A stretch of DNA of 51,979 bases from JAEUIA01 sp038330085 (GTDB taxonomy: Bacteria > Planctomycetota > UBA1135 > GCA-002686595), in the NCBI GenBank assembly GCA_038330085.1, contig JBBQNP010000015.1, positions 1 through 51,979 of the forward strand, in the 5' to 3' direction. Below, one piece after another: positions 15,561 to 23,778 of the stretch. Each line of letters starts with the position of its first letter. Within the stretch, counting starts at the first letter, position 1. The position numbers and the translations under genes were made by a program. Below the pieces are notes generated by a model. That model did no database searches. It had not been told where the DNA came from and saw only the letters and a program-made list of their open reading frames with translations.

Positions 15561-16847
15561 ATGTCCCAAGCTCCCGCCGTTGCCCCGCCACAGTCGGCCG
15601 CCGACGAGTTCAACCCGTTCCAGTCGATGGCGCAGCTCTTCAACACGGCCGCCGACCACCTGGGCATCGACGAGGGCTTGCGCGAAGTCCTGCGCCGGCC
15701 CGACCGCGAGATGACGGTCGCGATCCCGATTCGGCGCGACGACGGCACGCTGCAGGTGTTCACCGGCTACCGCGTGCAGCACAACTTCTCGCGCGGTCCG
15801 TGCAAGGGCGGGATCCGCTACGCGCCCGACGTGAACCTCGACGAAGTGCGCGCGCTCGCCGCGTGGATGACGTGGAAGTGCGCAGTCGTCGACGTGCCGT
15901 TCGGCGGCGGCAAGGGCGGCGTGATCTGCGACCCGCGCACGCTCAGCCAAGGCGAGCTCGAACGGATCACGCGCCGCTACACCGCCGGGATCATGGACAT
16001 CCTCGGGCCCGACCGCGACGTGCCCGCGCCCGACGTCAACACGAACGAGCAGACGATGGCGTGGTTGATGGACACGTACTCGATGCACGTGCGCAAGACG
16101 ACGACGGCAATCGTGACCGGCAAGCCCATCGCGCTCGGTGGTTCGCGCGGACGCACCGAAGCGACCGGTCGCGGCGTGATGCTGATCGCGCGCGAAGCAA
16201 TGAAGAAGCTCAACATGCGCCCGCAGGATGCGCGCGTCGTCGTGCAAGGATCGGGCAACGTCGGCGGCATCGGCGCGATGCTCATGCACCGCGAGGGCTA
16301 CAAGATCATCAGCATCAGCGACATGTACGGAGCCATTCATGCTCCGAAGGGTCTCGACATGCCGGCCGTGCTCGCGCACGTGAAGAAGACCGGCCGACTC
16401 GAGGGCTTCCCGGGTGCTTCGGCGATGAAGGGCACGGATGCGATCGAGCTCGAGTGCGAAGTGCTCGTGCCCGCCGCAACCGAGAACCAGATCACCACGC
16501 AGAACGTCGACCGCATCAAGACGAAGCTCATCGTCGAGGGCGCGAACGGTCCGTGCACGGCGAAGGCCTCGAAGATCCTCGACGAGCGCGGCGTGATGGT
16601 CGTGCCCGACATCCTCGCGAACGCGGGCGGTGTGACGGTCTCCTATTTCGAGTGGGTACAGGACCGCATGGGCTACTTCTGGACCGAGGAGCGCGTGAAC
16701 AATTCGCTCGAACAGATCATGGTCAAGGCGTTCGACGACGTCTGGCAGGTCGCTGAGAAGTACAAGGTCTCGATGCGCATCGCCGCGTACATCCTCGCGA
16801 TCGACCGCGTCGCGACGGTCTACAGGCTGCGCGGAGTGTTCGCGTGA
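15561..16847 (+). CDS. gdhA: Glutamate dehydrogenase, catalytic subunit
   Basis: 428 residues; interconverts glutamate and 2-oxoglutarate plus ammonia with NAD(P). All key family residues are present. By spacing to the clostridial enzyme, Lys82 in GPCKGG, Lys106 in TWK, catalytic Lys118 in PFGGGKGG, Asp158 in PAPDVN and Ser361 in VSYFEW correspond to K89, K113, K125, D165 and S380. The Rossmann motif GSGNVGG is at 230-236. The start is ATG 15561, without a clear Shine-Dalgarno. It overlaps the next gene, a diverged paralogue, by 4 bp, which points to coupled translation and perhaps a mixed hexamer. Coenzyme preference is not decided here. Confidence 0.93.
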   Translation: MSQAPAVAPPQSAADEFNPFQSMAQLFNTAADHLGIDEGLREVLRRPDREMTVAIPIRRDDGTLQVFTGYRVQHNFSRGPCKGGIRYAPDVNLDEVRALAAWMTWKCAVVDVPFGGGKGGVICDPRTLSQGELERITRRYTAGIMDILGPDRDVPAPDVNTNEQTMAWLMDTYSMHVRKTTTAIVTGKPIALGGSRGRTEATGRGVMLIAREAMKKLNMRPQDARVVVQGSGNVGGIGAMLMHREGYKIISISDMYGAIHAPKGLDMPAVLAHVKKTGRLEGFPGASAMKGTDAIELECEVLVPAATENQITTQNVDRIKTKLIVEGANGPCTAKASKILDERGVMVVPDILANAGGVTVSYFEWVQDRMGYFWTEERVNNSLEQIMVKAFDDVWQVAEKYKVSMRIAAYILAIDRVATVYRLRGVFA

Positions 16848-18157
16848 TCTCCGAGAGCGAAATCCCGGACGTCGACTACGACGACCTCGCACCGAACACG
16901 CGCGCCGTCGAGGACGAGAACCCGTTCTCGACGATGATGTCGAGCTTCGACGAGGCGGCCGACAAGCTCGGGCTCGATCCGGACCTCTACGCGATCCTGC
17001 GCAAGCCCGACCGCGAAATCCTCGTGTCGCTGCCGGTGCGCCTCGACGACGGCACCCTCACTGTCTTCGAAGGATTCCGCGTGCAGCACAATGCGGGGCT
17101 CGGTCCGTACTTCGGGCCCCTGCGGTTGCAAGGCGGGCTGAAGATGGACGAGCTGCGCGCGCTCGCCGGATGGATGACGTGGAAGTGCGCCGCGCTCGAC
17201 ATTCCTTTCGGCGGATCCGCGGGCGGCATCCGCATGGCGCTCGGACGCCACAGCCGCGGCGAGGTCGAGCGGACCGTGCGCCGCTACGTTTCGAGCGTCT
17301 TGCACGACATCGGTCCGGACCGCGACATCTTCTCGAGCGACGTCGCGACCGACGAGAAGATCATGGCTTGGGTCATGGACACCGTGTCGCTCCATGCGCG
17401 CTACACCGAGAACGCAGTCGTGACGGGCAAGCCGCTGACGCTCGGCGGTTCGCACGGTCACGCCGATTCTGTCGCGGCAGGGCTTCGCATCGTGCTGGAG
17501 CGCGCGATGCACCTCGCCAAGCTGCCCAAGGAAGGCGCGCGCATCATCATCCAAGGTGCCGGCATGCGCGGCGGCGTGCTCGCGCAGGCGCTCGCGGCCG
17601 ACGGACACAAGATCATCGGCCTCTCCGACGTGCACGGTGCCTTCTACAACGAGCGCGGCCTCGACGTGCGCGCGCTCCTGCAGTGGCGCGCGCAAGCCGG
17701 ATCGCTGCGCGGCTCGACGGGCACATTCGAGCGCATCACGAACGAGGAGATGCTCGTCCGCCCGTGCGACGTGCTCGTTCCGTGCGCGGTCGCGGGCACG
17801 GTGCACCTGCGGCTCGCGCGCAAGGTGCAGGCGAAGCTGCTCGTCGAAGGCGCGCACGGTGCCGTGTCGACGCGCGCCGAGCGCGTGTTGACCGATCGCG
17901 GCATCCAGGTGGTGCCCGACATCCTCGCGACCGGCGGCGGTGCCGTCGTGAACTACTTCGAGTGGGTGCAGAATCGCGCCGGCTACGCGTGGACGAATGA
18001 GGTCGTGCAGCAGCGGCTGTTGCGCTTCATGACGACCGCGTGGGACGAAGTCGAATCGCTCGCGAAGGAGCAGAACGTGCGCCTGCGGATGGCGGCGCAC
18101 ATGCTCGCCGTGCGTCGCGTCGCCGCAGCGGACCGGTTGCGCGGCGTGTACGCCTGA
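16844..18157 (+). CDS. Glutamate dehydrogenase paralogue lacking catalytic lysine
   Basis: 437 residues, alignable end to end with the upstream enzyme. The site equivalent to GPCKGG reads GPYFGP (Phe90 for the substrate Lys), and PFGGGKGG reads PFGGSAGG (Ala126 for the catalytic Lys). The Ser of VSYFEW is Asn370. Lys114 (TWK), Asp166 and a GxGxxG motif (GAGMRGG) are kept. It is therefore a pseudoenzyme as a dehydrogenase, yet full length, with an intact frame and codon use like its neighbour. Coupled translation (ATGA overlap) with the active enzyme suggests a regulatory subunit, as in the GdhA/GdhB pair of Thermus thermophilus. That role here is inference. Confidence 0.9.
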   Translation: MISESEIPDVDYDDLAPNTRAVEDENPFSTMMSSFDEAADKLGLDPDLYAILRKPDREILVSLPVRLDDGTLTVFEGFRVQHNAGLGPYFGPLRLQGGLKMDELRALAGWMTWKCAALDIPFGGSAGGIRMALGRHSRGEVERTVRRYVSSVLHDIGPDRDIFSSDVATDEKIMAWVMDTVSLHARYTENAVVTGKPLTLGGSHGHADSVAAGLRIVLERAMHLAKLPKEGARIIIQGAGMRGGVLAQALAADGHKIIGLSDVHGAFYNERGLDVRALLQWRAQAGSLRGSTGTFERITNEEMLVRPCDVLVPCAVAGTVHLRLARKVQAKLLVEGAHGAVSTRAERVLTDRGIQVVPDILATGGGAVVNYFEWVQNRAGYAWTNEVVQQRLLRFMTTAWDEVESLAKEQNVRLRMAAHMLAVRRVAAADRLRGVYA

Positions 18158-18169
18158 ACGCTGCGCCAG

Positions 18170-18199
18170 GGTCTCGGTGGCCGGCGTGTCACCGAGGCC
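18170..18199 (+). terminator. Hairpin after the glutamate dehydrogenase pair
   Basis: GGTCTCGGTG (18170-18179) pairs with CACCGAGGCC (18190-18199) with one G-T style mismatch and a 10-nt loop, 12 bp after the stop. No T-run follows, so termination would not be classical. Confidence 0.5.
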
Positions 18200-18229
18200 T
18201 CGCCCCTTGCCCAGGTCGCCTGATCGAAT

Positions 18230-18400
18230 TCAGTTCTGGAAGTCGAGCCCGCCGAGCAGGATCTCGTCGGTCGTCGGCAGCGCGAGCACGCCTAGTTCGG
18301 AGAGGTCGACGCGGATGATGCGGCGATGCCAGGCGGCGACCGTCGGCACGTAGTACACGTGTTTTCCATCCGCCCGAGTCGCATGTCGGCCAGGTTGGCA
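18230..18400 (-). pseudogene. C-terminal remnant of a lost gene
   Basis: On the minus strand a frame ending in TGA at 18230-18232 reads ADGKHVYYVPTVAAWHRRII, then RVDLSELGVLALPTTDEI and a short tail. The composition looks like real protein, possibly a beta-propeller end, unlike the Arg-rich shadow frames around it. There is no start codon with a sensible N-terminus, and further upstream it runs into the promoter region of the sigma-fusion gene. I read it as a decayed or truncated gene end; family unknown. Confidence 0.35.
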
Positions 18401-18517
18401 CACGGTCCTAGCAAAGGACACACGAGGAGAGACCCCGCAAACGTGCCGCAGACCGTCGCTGAGGGTCGGCGAGCAAAAAGCGTCACAACCATCCCCCTCG
18501 TGCATTCTTGTGGGTGC

Positions 18518-21328
18518 ATGGACGCTCGCATCGACGTCGACACCCTCCTGGCGCAGAGCCAGTGGATGCGTGCACTCGCGCGGCGGCTGACACGCGACGA
18601 CGGGGACGCGGATGACTTGGTGCAGGACACGCTCGTGGCGGCGATCGAGCGTCCTCCTCCGCGCGACGAGGGCACGAGCGGATTGCGTGGATGGCTCGCG
18701 CAGGTCTTGCGCAACCGCGCGCGTGAGGATCAGCGCCGTGAGCGTATGCGCGCTCGACATGAGCCACGCGCCGCGTCGCCGGAAGCGATCGACGAATCAA
18801 CCGAGCACGATCGCGCGCTCGATCAGGTGCGTCTGCAGCGCGCGCTCGCGGCGGCGATCCTCGATCTGCCCGAGCCCTACCGCAAAGCGATCACGTTGCG
18901 TTGGGTCGATGGGCTGTCACCGCGCGACGTTGCGGCTGCACAAAACACGACGTACGACGCAGCACGTCAACGTCTAGCGCGCGGTGCGGCGCTCTTGCGC
19001 GAGCGTCTCGATCGCGAGTGGAGCGGCCGTTCGTCCTGGTCGGCGATCGTGCTTCTGGGAGCTCCACGCGCAGCCCATCCTTCTCTCTTCACACACGTGC
19101 TCGAGGTCCTCGCCATGTCGACACTAGTCAAGATCGCTGCAAGCGCAGTGGTGATCGTCGTGTTGTGTCTGTGGTTCACGTTTGCGCATCGGACCGGCGC
19201 CCCGCCCGTGCCCGCTGTCGCAGCGCAGGCGTCGCAGACCGGACTCGAGCAAGCGGCTGCAGCAAGCGCAGTCACCGAACACGACGTCGCCGGCACGGAG
19301 CGCGCGCCCTTGAGCCCGGTGACGGATCGGAATGCGCGCGCAGGCGAACTCGGCGACCTGCTCACGGGCAAGGTCGTCGATCCCGACGACGGGCCGCACG
19401 CCGGCGCACAGATCGTCGTCTCGCGTGTGGAGGGCAGTGAGTACCGAGGTCTCGACCTCGAGGTCAAGCAGCATGTGAACGTGATCGCGCGCGCATCGAC
19501 TTCTGCCGACGGAGCGTTTGCCATCGCGTTGCCGCGCGGCCGGCCTTACGCGTTGGAAGTCGATGCGCCAGGGTTCGCGCACGTGAAGCTCGATAATCGA
19601 TACGCGGGCGAGGACGTGTTGGTGCGCCTCGTCGCCGGCTCGACGTTGACCGTCGATGCCGTGCGCAAGAGCGACGGATCTCCGGTCGCGGGAGCGAAGG
19701 TCAGTGGGTACGTGTTCAACGAGGGACGGATGGCAGTTCTGCAGCCGCTCTTCGAGGGCCTGACGGACGCCAACGGTCACGCGCGTTTCGCGGGGCTTCC
19801 CGCTGCGGGTGTGAACCTGCAACTGCAACCGCGCGAAGGCGCTACTCCCGGTTGGAAACAGATCGAGATCCAACCCGCATCCGTCGAGCGCATCACGTTC
19901 GAGGTGGAGCAGGGTCCGACCATCCGTGGCCGCGTCACGGATTCCGCGACGAAGCTGCCGATCGCCGGCGCAAAGATCGGCGAGGGCTGGTTCATGGGCC
20001 GCACGGTCACGACCGATGCGGAGGGCAAGTACGAGTACGCGAGCTTTCCTCTCGAGGGCATCTTTGAAATGGCCGTGACCGCGCCGGGTTACGGATCCAA
20101 GGTCGTGACGGTGCGCTCGTACGAAAAGGGCTCGGCTTTTCCCGAGCACTTGGACATCGAGCTGTCGTCAGCGCGCGTCGTGCGCGGAAATGTCACCGAC
20201 GCAGCCGGGCATGCTCTCGAGAACGTCTACGCTGCCGCTGTCGCGAGCCAGTTCGGCTCGCCGCAGCAGACCGACTGGCGCACCGCGCGCTCCTCGAAGG
20301 ACGGCGCGTTCGAGATCAAGGACGTGCGCCCCGACCTGCGCCACCTCGTCGTCGTGCGCAAGGAGGGATTCGGCACGTGCTTGTTCGAGTTGCCCAGCGA
20401 CGAGCTGAGTCACCGCGAGATCGATCTCGGAGTGATCGTCCTGCCTGCAGCTCGGCAACTCTCTGGACGTGTCGTCGACGATGGAGGCAAGCCCGTCGGG
20501 GATCAATGCGTGACCCTCTCCGGGTGGAACAACGACCGGCTGCGGTTCGGCGCGCCGCAACTGGATGAGCTCGACGGTTACGCCGGAGAACGCCAAGCAC
20601 GCACGGACCAGCTCGGACGCTTCTCATTCAACGACATCGCGTCCGGCGACTATCGCGTCACGACCTCCCGTCCCGGCGCCCGAAAAGAGGTCACCCAGAC
20701 GGCAAAGATCACGGACGCCGACGTCACCGGCGTCGAGCTCGTGTTGGATGTCGGACTCTCGCTCTCGGGTCGTGTCATCGGCCCCGACGGTCGCGGCGTC
20801 GCGGACGTGCGCATCCACATCCAGTCCGATCGATCCGACCAGACGCTTTCGGAGATCACGCTCAACGCGGCCCCGGACGGCAGCTTCCACTTCCCGTTCG
20901 TGCAGGCCGGCACGTACGAGGTGACGGCTCGACACTATCCCGGACGAGGCTCGCCACGGCTCGCGACGCTGTCGGTGCACGGCATCGCAGCCGGGCGCGA
21001 GGATCTGCTGCTGAACATGATGTCCGTGGCGAAGTTGCGCGGAGTGGTGCTCGACGAGGACGGGCATCCAGTCGAGAACGCGCGAATCGAAGCGCTCCAG
21101 GGTGCGGATCGAGTCAAGGACGCCTTCTGCACGACGAACGAGAAGGGGAGCTTCGAGCTCGAGCTCGCGGCCGGTGCGATCGTGGACATCGCAGTGCGCC
21201 GGCCGACGAAGACGTGGAACGGATGGGACTCCGCGGACGAGCCTCCGCCTGACTTGCGCGTCGGAAACGTGCGGGGCGGCGGCGAGGTGATCGAGATCCG
21301 GCTGCCCTCTCGAGCTCCTGGACACTGA
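18518..21328 (+). CDS. ECF sigma factor fused to membrane segment and carboxypeptidase-regulatory-like repeats
   Basis: 936 residues from ATG 18518. Residues about 10-75 are sigma region 2 (DADDLVQDTLVAAIERP, GWLAQVLRNRARED). About 108-165 are region 4 (LDLPEPYRKAITLRWVDGLS, then RDVAAAQNTTYDAARQRLAR). A hydrophobic helix at about 204-222 (VKIAASAVVIVVLCLWFTF) follows, then a long Ala/Thr-rich linker. Next come about seven CarboxypepD_reg/SdrD-B-like beta repeats of roughly 90 residues, each with a GxVxDxxGxPVxGAxV-type core. The frame has no internal stop. An internal ATG at 19115 has GAGG 9 bp upstream, so a separate membrane product could also be made. A promoter-recognition factor tied to a surface domain would be membrane-tethered until released; that mechanism is inference. 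Confidence 0.88.
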   Translation: MDARIDVDTLLAQSQWMRALARRLTRDDGDADDLVQDTLVAAIERPPPRDEGTSGLRGWLAQVLRNRAREDQRRERMRARHEPRAASPEAIDESTEHDRALDQVRLQRALAAAILDLPEPYRKAITLRWVDGLSPRDVAAAQNTTYDAARQRLARGAALLRERLDREWSGRSSWSAIVLLGAPRAAHPSLFTHVLEVLAMSTLVKIAASAVVIVVLCLWFTFAHRTGAPPVPAVAAQASQTGLEQAAAASAVTEHDVAGTERAPLSPVTDRNARAGELGDLLTGKVVDPDDGPHAGAQIVVSRVEGSEYRGLDLEVKQHVNVIARASTSADGAFAIALPRGRPYALEVDAPGFAHVKLDNRYAGEDVLVRLVAGSTLTVDAVRKSDGSPVAGAKVSGYVFNEGRMAVLQPLFEGLTDANGHARFAGLPAAGVNLQLQPREGATPGWKQIEIQPASVERITFEVEQGPTIRGRVTDSATKLPIAGAKIGEGWFMGRTVTTDAEGKYEYASFPLEGIFEMAVTAPGYGSKVVTVRSYEKGSAFPEHLDIELSSARVVRGNVTDAAGHALENVYAAAVASQFGSPQQTDWRTARSSKDGAFEIKDVRPDLRHLVVVRKEGFGTCLFELPSDELSHREIDLGVIVLPAARQLSGRVVDDGGKPVGDQCVTLSGWNNDRLRFGAPQLDELDGYAGERQARTDQLGRFSFNDIASGDYRVTTSRPGARKEVTQTAKITDADVTGVELVLDVGLSLSGRVIGPDGRGVADVRIHIQSDRSDQTLSEITLNAAPDGSFHFPFVQAGTYEVTARHYPGRGSPRLATLSVHGIAAGREDLLLNMMSVAKLRGVVLDEDGHPVENARIEALQGADRVKDAFCTTNEKGSFELELAAGAIVDIAVRRPTKTWNGWDSADEPPPDLRVGNVRGGGEVIEIRLPSRAPGH

Positions 21329-21340
21329 AGAGTCAGTGTC
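21321..21340 (+). terminator. Perfect hairpin overlapping the stop codon
   Basis: GACACTGA-agag-TCAGTGTC, an 8-bp stem with a 4-nt loop. The sigma-fusion stop TGA (21326-21328) is in the left arm. No T-run follows. Confidence 0.5.
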
Positions 21341-21452
21341 ACTCGGACAGCGGATGCTCCTTGTGCCAGCGCGCTTCATCCCAGGTCTCGCCGCACACGA
21401 CGAAGATCGCCTTCGCGACCTCTTCGAAACACACACGGGCACCAGAACCCAT
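21339..21452 (-). CDS. Possible 37-residue small protein
   Basis: The minus-strand frame from ATG 21452 begins MGSGARVCFEEVAKAIF and ends HKEHPLSE before TGA at 21339-21341. An in-frame TAG lies 18 nt before the ATG, so it is a self-contained small frame, not the tail of a longer one. Its amphipathic, Glu/Lys/Trp-containing composition differs from the Arg/Ala/Pro-rich shadow frames. It overlaps the terminator hairpin at 21321-21340 by two bases. It lies between the sigma-fusion gene and the next sigma operon. Family unknown; it could also be a remnant. Confidence 0.35.
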   Translation of the reverse strand: MGSGARVCFEEVAKAIFVVCGETWDEARWHKEHPLSE

Positions 21453-21532
21453 GCATTTCCCGGGCTGCTACGCTTCAGCGCACGGATTCCGTGAACCGTT
21501 TGTCGTGCCGTGCATTGACGAACCCGAGAGCC

Positions 21533-22150
21533 ATGAACAGCACGAGCCCAGCCCTGGCCCTCGCCGTGACCGGCGACGAGTCCATCTCCCCCGGCACGAA
21601 CTCCGAGGCCGACGCGCTGCTCGTCGAGCGCGCGATCGCTGATCCGACCGCGTTCACCGAGATCTACCGGCGACACTACCCGGCGATCGGCGCTTATCTC
21701 TTCCGACGCTGCGGCGACGCGCACGCGACCGAGGACATGCTGGCCGAAGTGTTCCTCGCGGCGCTGAAGGGCCTGAGCGGCTACCGCTCGCGCGGCGTGC
21801 CGCTGCGTTTCTGGCTGTACCGCATCGCGACGAACGTGGCCAACTTGCGCTGGCGCGAGCTGGCGCGGCGTGCTGAAAACGCGAGCGACGAATTCGATCC
21901 CGACGCGGTCGCGCACGGCGAAGGTCCCGACGAGGCCCTCGAGCGCAAGGAGGCGCTGGCGTCGACGCAGCGCGCGCTGCTTTCGCTGCCCGCTGAACTG
22001 CAGGACGTGCTGTCGCTCCATTACTTCCAGGACCTGTGCGTCGACGACATCGCGCGCGTCCTCGAGTGCCCCTCGGGCACCGTCAAGTCCAGGCTGTCGC
22101 GTGCGCGCGACGCATTCACCTTCGCACTGCAACGCAGGAGACGCTCATGA
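21533..22150 (+). CDS. ECF-family RNA polymerase sigma factor
   Basis: 205 residues from ATG 21533, with cccgagag just before it. Region 2 spans about residues 30-100 (AFTEIYRRHYPAIGAYLFRR, then EDMLAEVFLAAL and LRFWLYRIATNVANLRWRE). Region 4 spans about 140-195 (LSLPAELQDVLSLHYFQDL, then CVDDIARVLECPSGTVKSRL), with the expected helix-turn-helix. It directs RNA polymerase to its own regulon, typically in response to envelope stress. The next gene starts inside its stop codon (ATGA) and encodes a one-pass membrane protein in the position normally held by the anti-sigma factor. Confidence 0.92.
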   Translation: MNSTSPALALAVTGDESISPGTNSEADALLVERAIADPTAFTEIYRRHYPAIGAYLFRRCGDAHATEDMLAEVFLAALKGLSGYRSRGVPLRFWLYRIATNVANLRWRELARRAENASDEFDPDAVAHGEGPDEALERKEALASTQRALLSLPAELQDVLSLHYFQDLCVDDIARVLECPSGTVKSRLSRARDAFTFALQRRRRS

Positions 22151-22593
22151 ACACACAACCCGATCCGGTCCGCGACGCGCTCGCACCGTTGCGCGCGCAA
22201 ACGTGGGACCGCCCCGAGCACCAACGCCGTTTGGAGCGCGAGCTCCAGGAGAGAACAACCATGTCGATGCGAACCAGTTTGTGGGCCAAGGCCGCCATGA
22301 TCACCGGGATCTTCCTCGTCGGAGGCGTCGCGGGCGCGGGAACGCTTGCGTTCGTCGAGCACTACTTCGTCGAGGAGACCGACCTGCCCGGCGACATGAC
22401 GCACGTGCGCATCACCGACACGTCGAACGGGCACGTGGTGATGGACGAAGACATCCCCGATGATGCGGGCATCCTCGCGATCGACGGCGGCGATCAGGGC
22501 GACACGCTGTTGCAGGTGGAACAGGTGCACGATCAGGACGGCGCGCCGAAGGGCGCCGTGGTCCACGATGCGCCGCAGCCCGACGACCACTGA
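22147..22593 (+). CDS. One-pass membrane protein, candidate anti-sigma partner
   Basis: 148 residues. The N-terminus is a short charged cytoplasmic region (about 1-48) with RPEHQRRLERELQERTTMSM. One membrane helix follows (AAMITGIFLVGGVAGAGTLA, about 49-68), then an acidic exported tail (GDMTHVRITDTSNGHVVMDE to PQPDDH). The start ATG overlaps the sigma stop, so translation is coupled. No zinc-binding HxxxCxxC anti-sigma motif is present, so it is not a standard ZAS protein. The position and topology make an anti-sigma or sigma-modulating role likely but unproven. Confidence 0.75.
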   Translation: MNTQPDPVRDALAPLRAQTWDRPEHQRRLERELQERTTMSMRTSLWAKAAMITGIFLVGGVAGAGTLAFVEHYFVEETDLPGDMTHVRITDTSNGHVVMDEDIPDDAGILAIDGGDQGDTLLQVEQVHDQDGAPKGAVVHDAPQPDDH

Positions 22594-22602
22594 GAGGACC
22601 TG

Positions 22603-23778
22603 ATGGATCGGGCAACAGCTCGACGAGGTCGGCTGCCGCTGTCGTTGACGGCGGCGGCCGTGTTCGTCGCCGGCGGCGCGACAGGCGCTCTGGCGTGGCG
22701 TTGCTCCGCGTCAACTCGCGCAGTGCAAGACGAACATCCCGCAGGTCCGCACGAGACGACCAGCACCGTGTCTGCGCAGCGGCCGGACGAGTCGTCGCGC
22801 AGCGTGCGTTCCACGGCCGAGATCGTGCGCGAGTTCGACGGCGTGCACACGCCGGGCTTCGGTCTGCATCCCGACGAAGCGGAGTTCGATCGGCTCGTGA
22901 AGGATGCCGAGGAGCACCAGAATCGCCTCGCATGGGAGCTGCTCGAAGCGCACCCGCGCGACCACGAGACCCCGCGACTCGTGTTCATCCGTTGGTCCAA
23001 CCTCGTGAACGGGATGCACCGCTACGACCAAGTTCTCGAGGAGACGAACCAGGTGCTTTCCGCGCCCGCGACGCGCCGGCTGATCGCAGTCGCGAAGCGC
23101 TCGCGAGCGCAGGCGGCCATCCCCGACTTCGCGATCGACGACGCGCGCGCGAAGGAGTGGTTGGAGGCCGCGGTCACAGCAGATCCCGTCGACGTCGCGA
23201 TCGCGGGGCACGTGCTCGAGAAGTTCGCCGAGCTGCGCACGGCGGATCCAGAGGTGCAGCGCACGCTCGTGAAGCGCGCCGTCGCGATGTATCCGCCTAA
23301 GGCACTCGGAGAGCGCACGGCGGAGAACTGGGGCATCCTGAGCGTCCTCAACCGGCTGGGCACGCCGCTCGATCTCGAGTTCGAGGACGCGCTCGGACGC
23401 GGACCGTGGCGTTTCGAGCCTGGTCATCCGCTGGTGGTGCACATCTGGTGCGCCGGACGTTGGGATCTGAAGACGACCGAGCACGACCCCGACGTCGATG
23501 ACATCTCCCGTGCGCTGCCGGTCCTCGCCGACGCGGGCGTGCAGGTCGTCGCCGTCGAACGCTTCGGTCGTGAGAGCGGGCGCATCGATGCGCTCGAAGC
23601 AGCGCGCGCGCGCGGCATCACCTGGCCGTACGCGATCGAGCCGCCGCGCTCGAACCTCGAGCAATTCCAGGCCGGCGGATACTCGTCGTTCCTGTGGGTG
23701 GATGCGGACGGGCGCGTAGGTGCGTGGTGCCGGCGGCTAGGTCCGCTGCTCGAGCGGGCCGGGGTGAACTCGCGCTGA
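22603..23778 (+). CDS. Membrane-anchored protein with degenerate thioredoxin-like domain
   Basis: 391 residues; AGAGGA lies 5-6 nt before ATG 22603. A signal/anchor helix at about 11-31 (LPLSLTAAAVFVAGGATGAL) is followed by a helical, TPR-like region (about 75-260). The C-terminal domain (about 274-390) reads like a TlpA/AhpC-type thioredoxin fold: PLVVHIWCAGRWD, DAGVQVVAVERFGRE, then SSFLWVDADGRVGAW. The usual WCxxC is reduced to a single Cys283, with no partner Cys four residues away. Redox activity is therefore doubtful. It is 9 bp after the membrane protein and belongs to the sigma operon, so it may be the sensing or output component. Confidence 0.72.
   Translation: MDRATARRGRLPLSLTAAAVFVAGGATGALAWRCSASTRAVQDEHPAGPHETTSTVSAQRPDESSRSVRSTAEIVREFDGVHTPGFGLHPDEAEFDRLVKDAEEHQNRLAWELLEAHPRDHETPRLVFIRWSNLVNGMHRYDQVLEETNQVLSAPATRRLIAVAKRSRAQAAIPDFAIDDARAKEWLEAAVTADPVDVAIAGHVLEKFAELRTADPEVQRTLVKRAVAMYPPKALGERTAENWGILSVLNRLGTPLDLEFEDALGRGPWRFEPGHPLVVHIWCAGRWDLKTTEHDPDVDDISRALPVLADAGVQVVAVERFGRESGRIDALEAARARGITWPYAIEPPRSNLEQFQAGGYSSFLWVDADGRVGAWCRRLGPLLERAGVNSR

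Noticed and set aside
15129..16892. A 587-codon minus-strand frame opposite glutamate dehydrogenase
   Set aside because: Composition is His/Arg/Val-rich antisense of a conserved enzyme.
19115..21328. Splitting the sigma fusion into a sigma gene and a separate membrane protein gene
   Set aside because: There is no stop codon between the two parts and the frame is continuous, so the fusion is the simplest reading; the internal start is kept only as an extra possibility.
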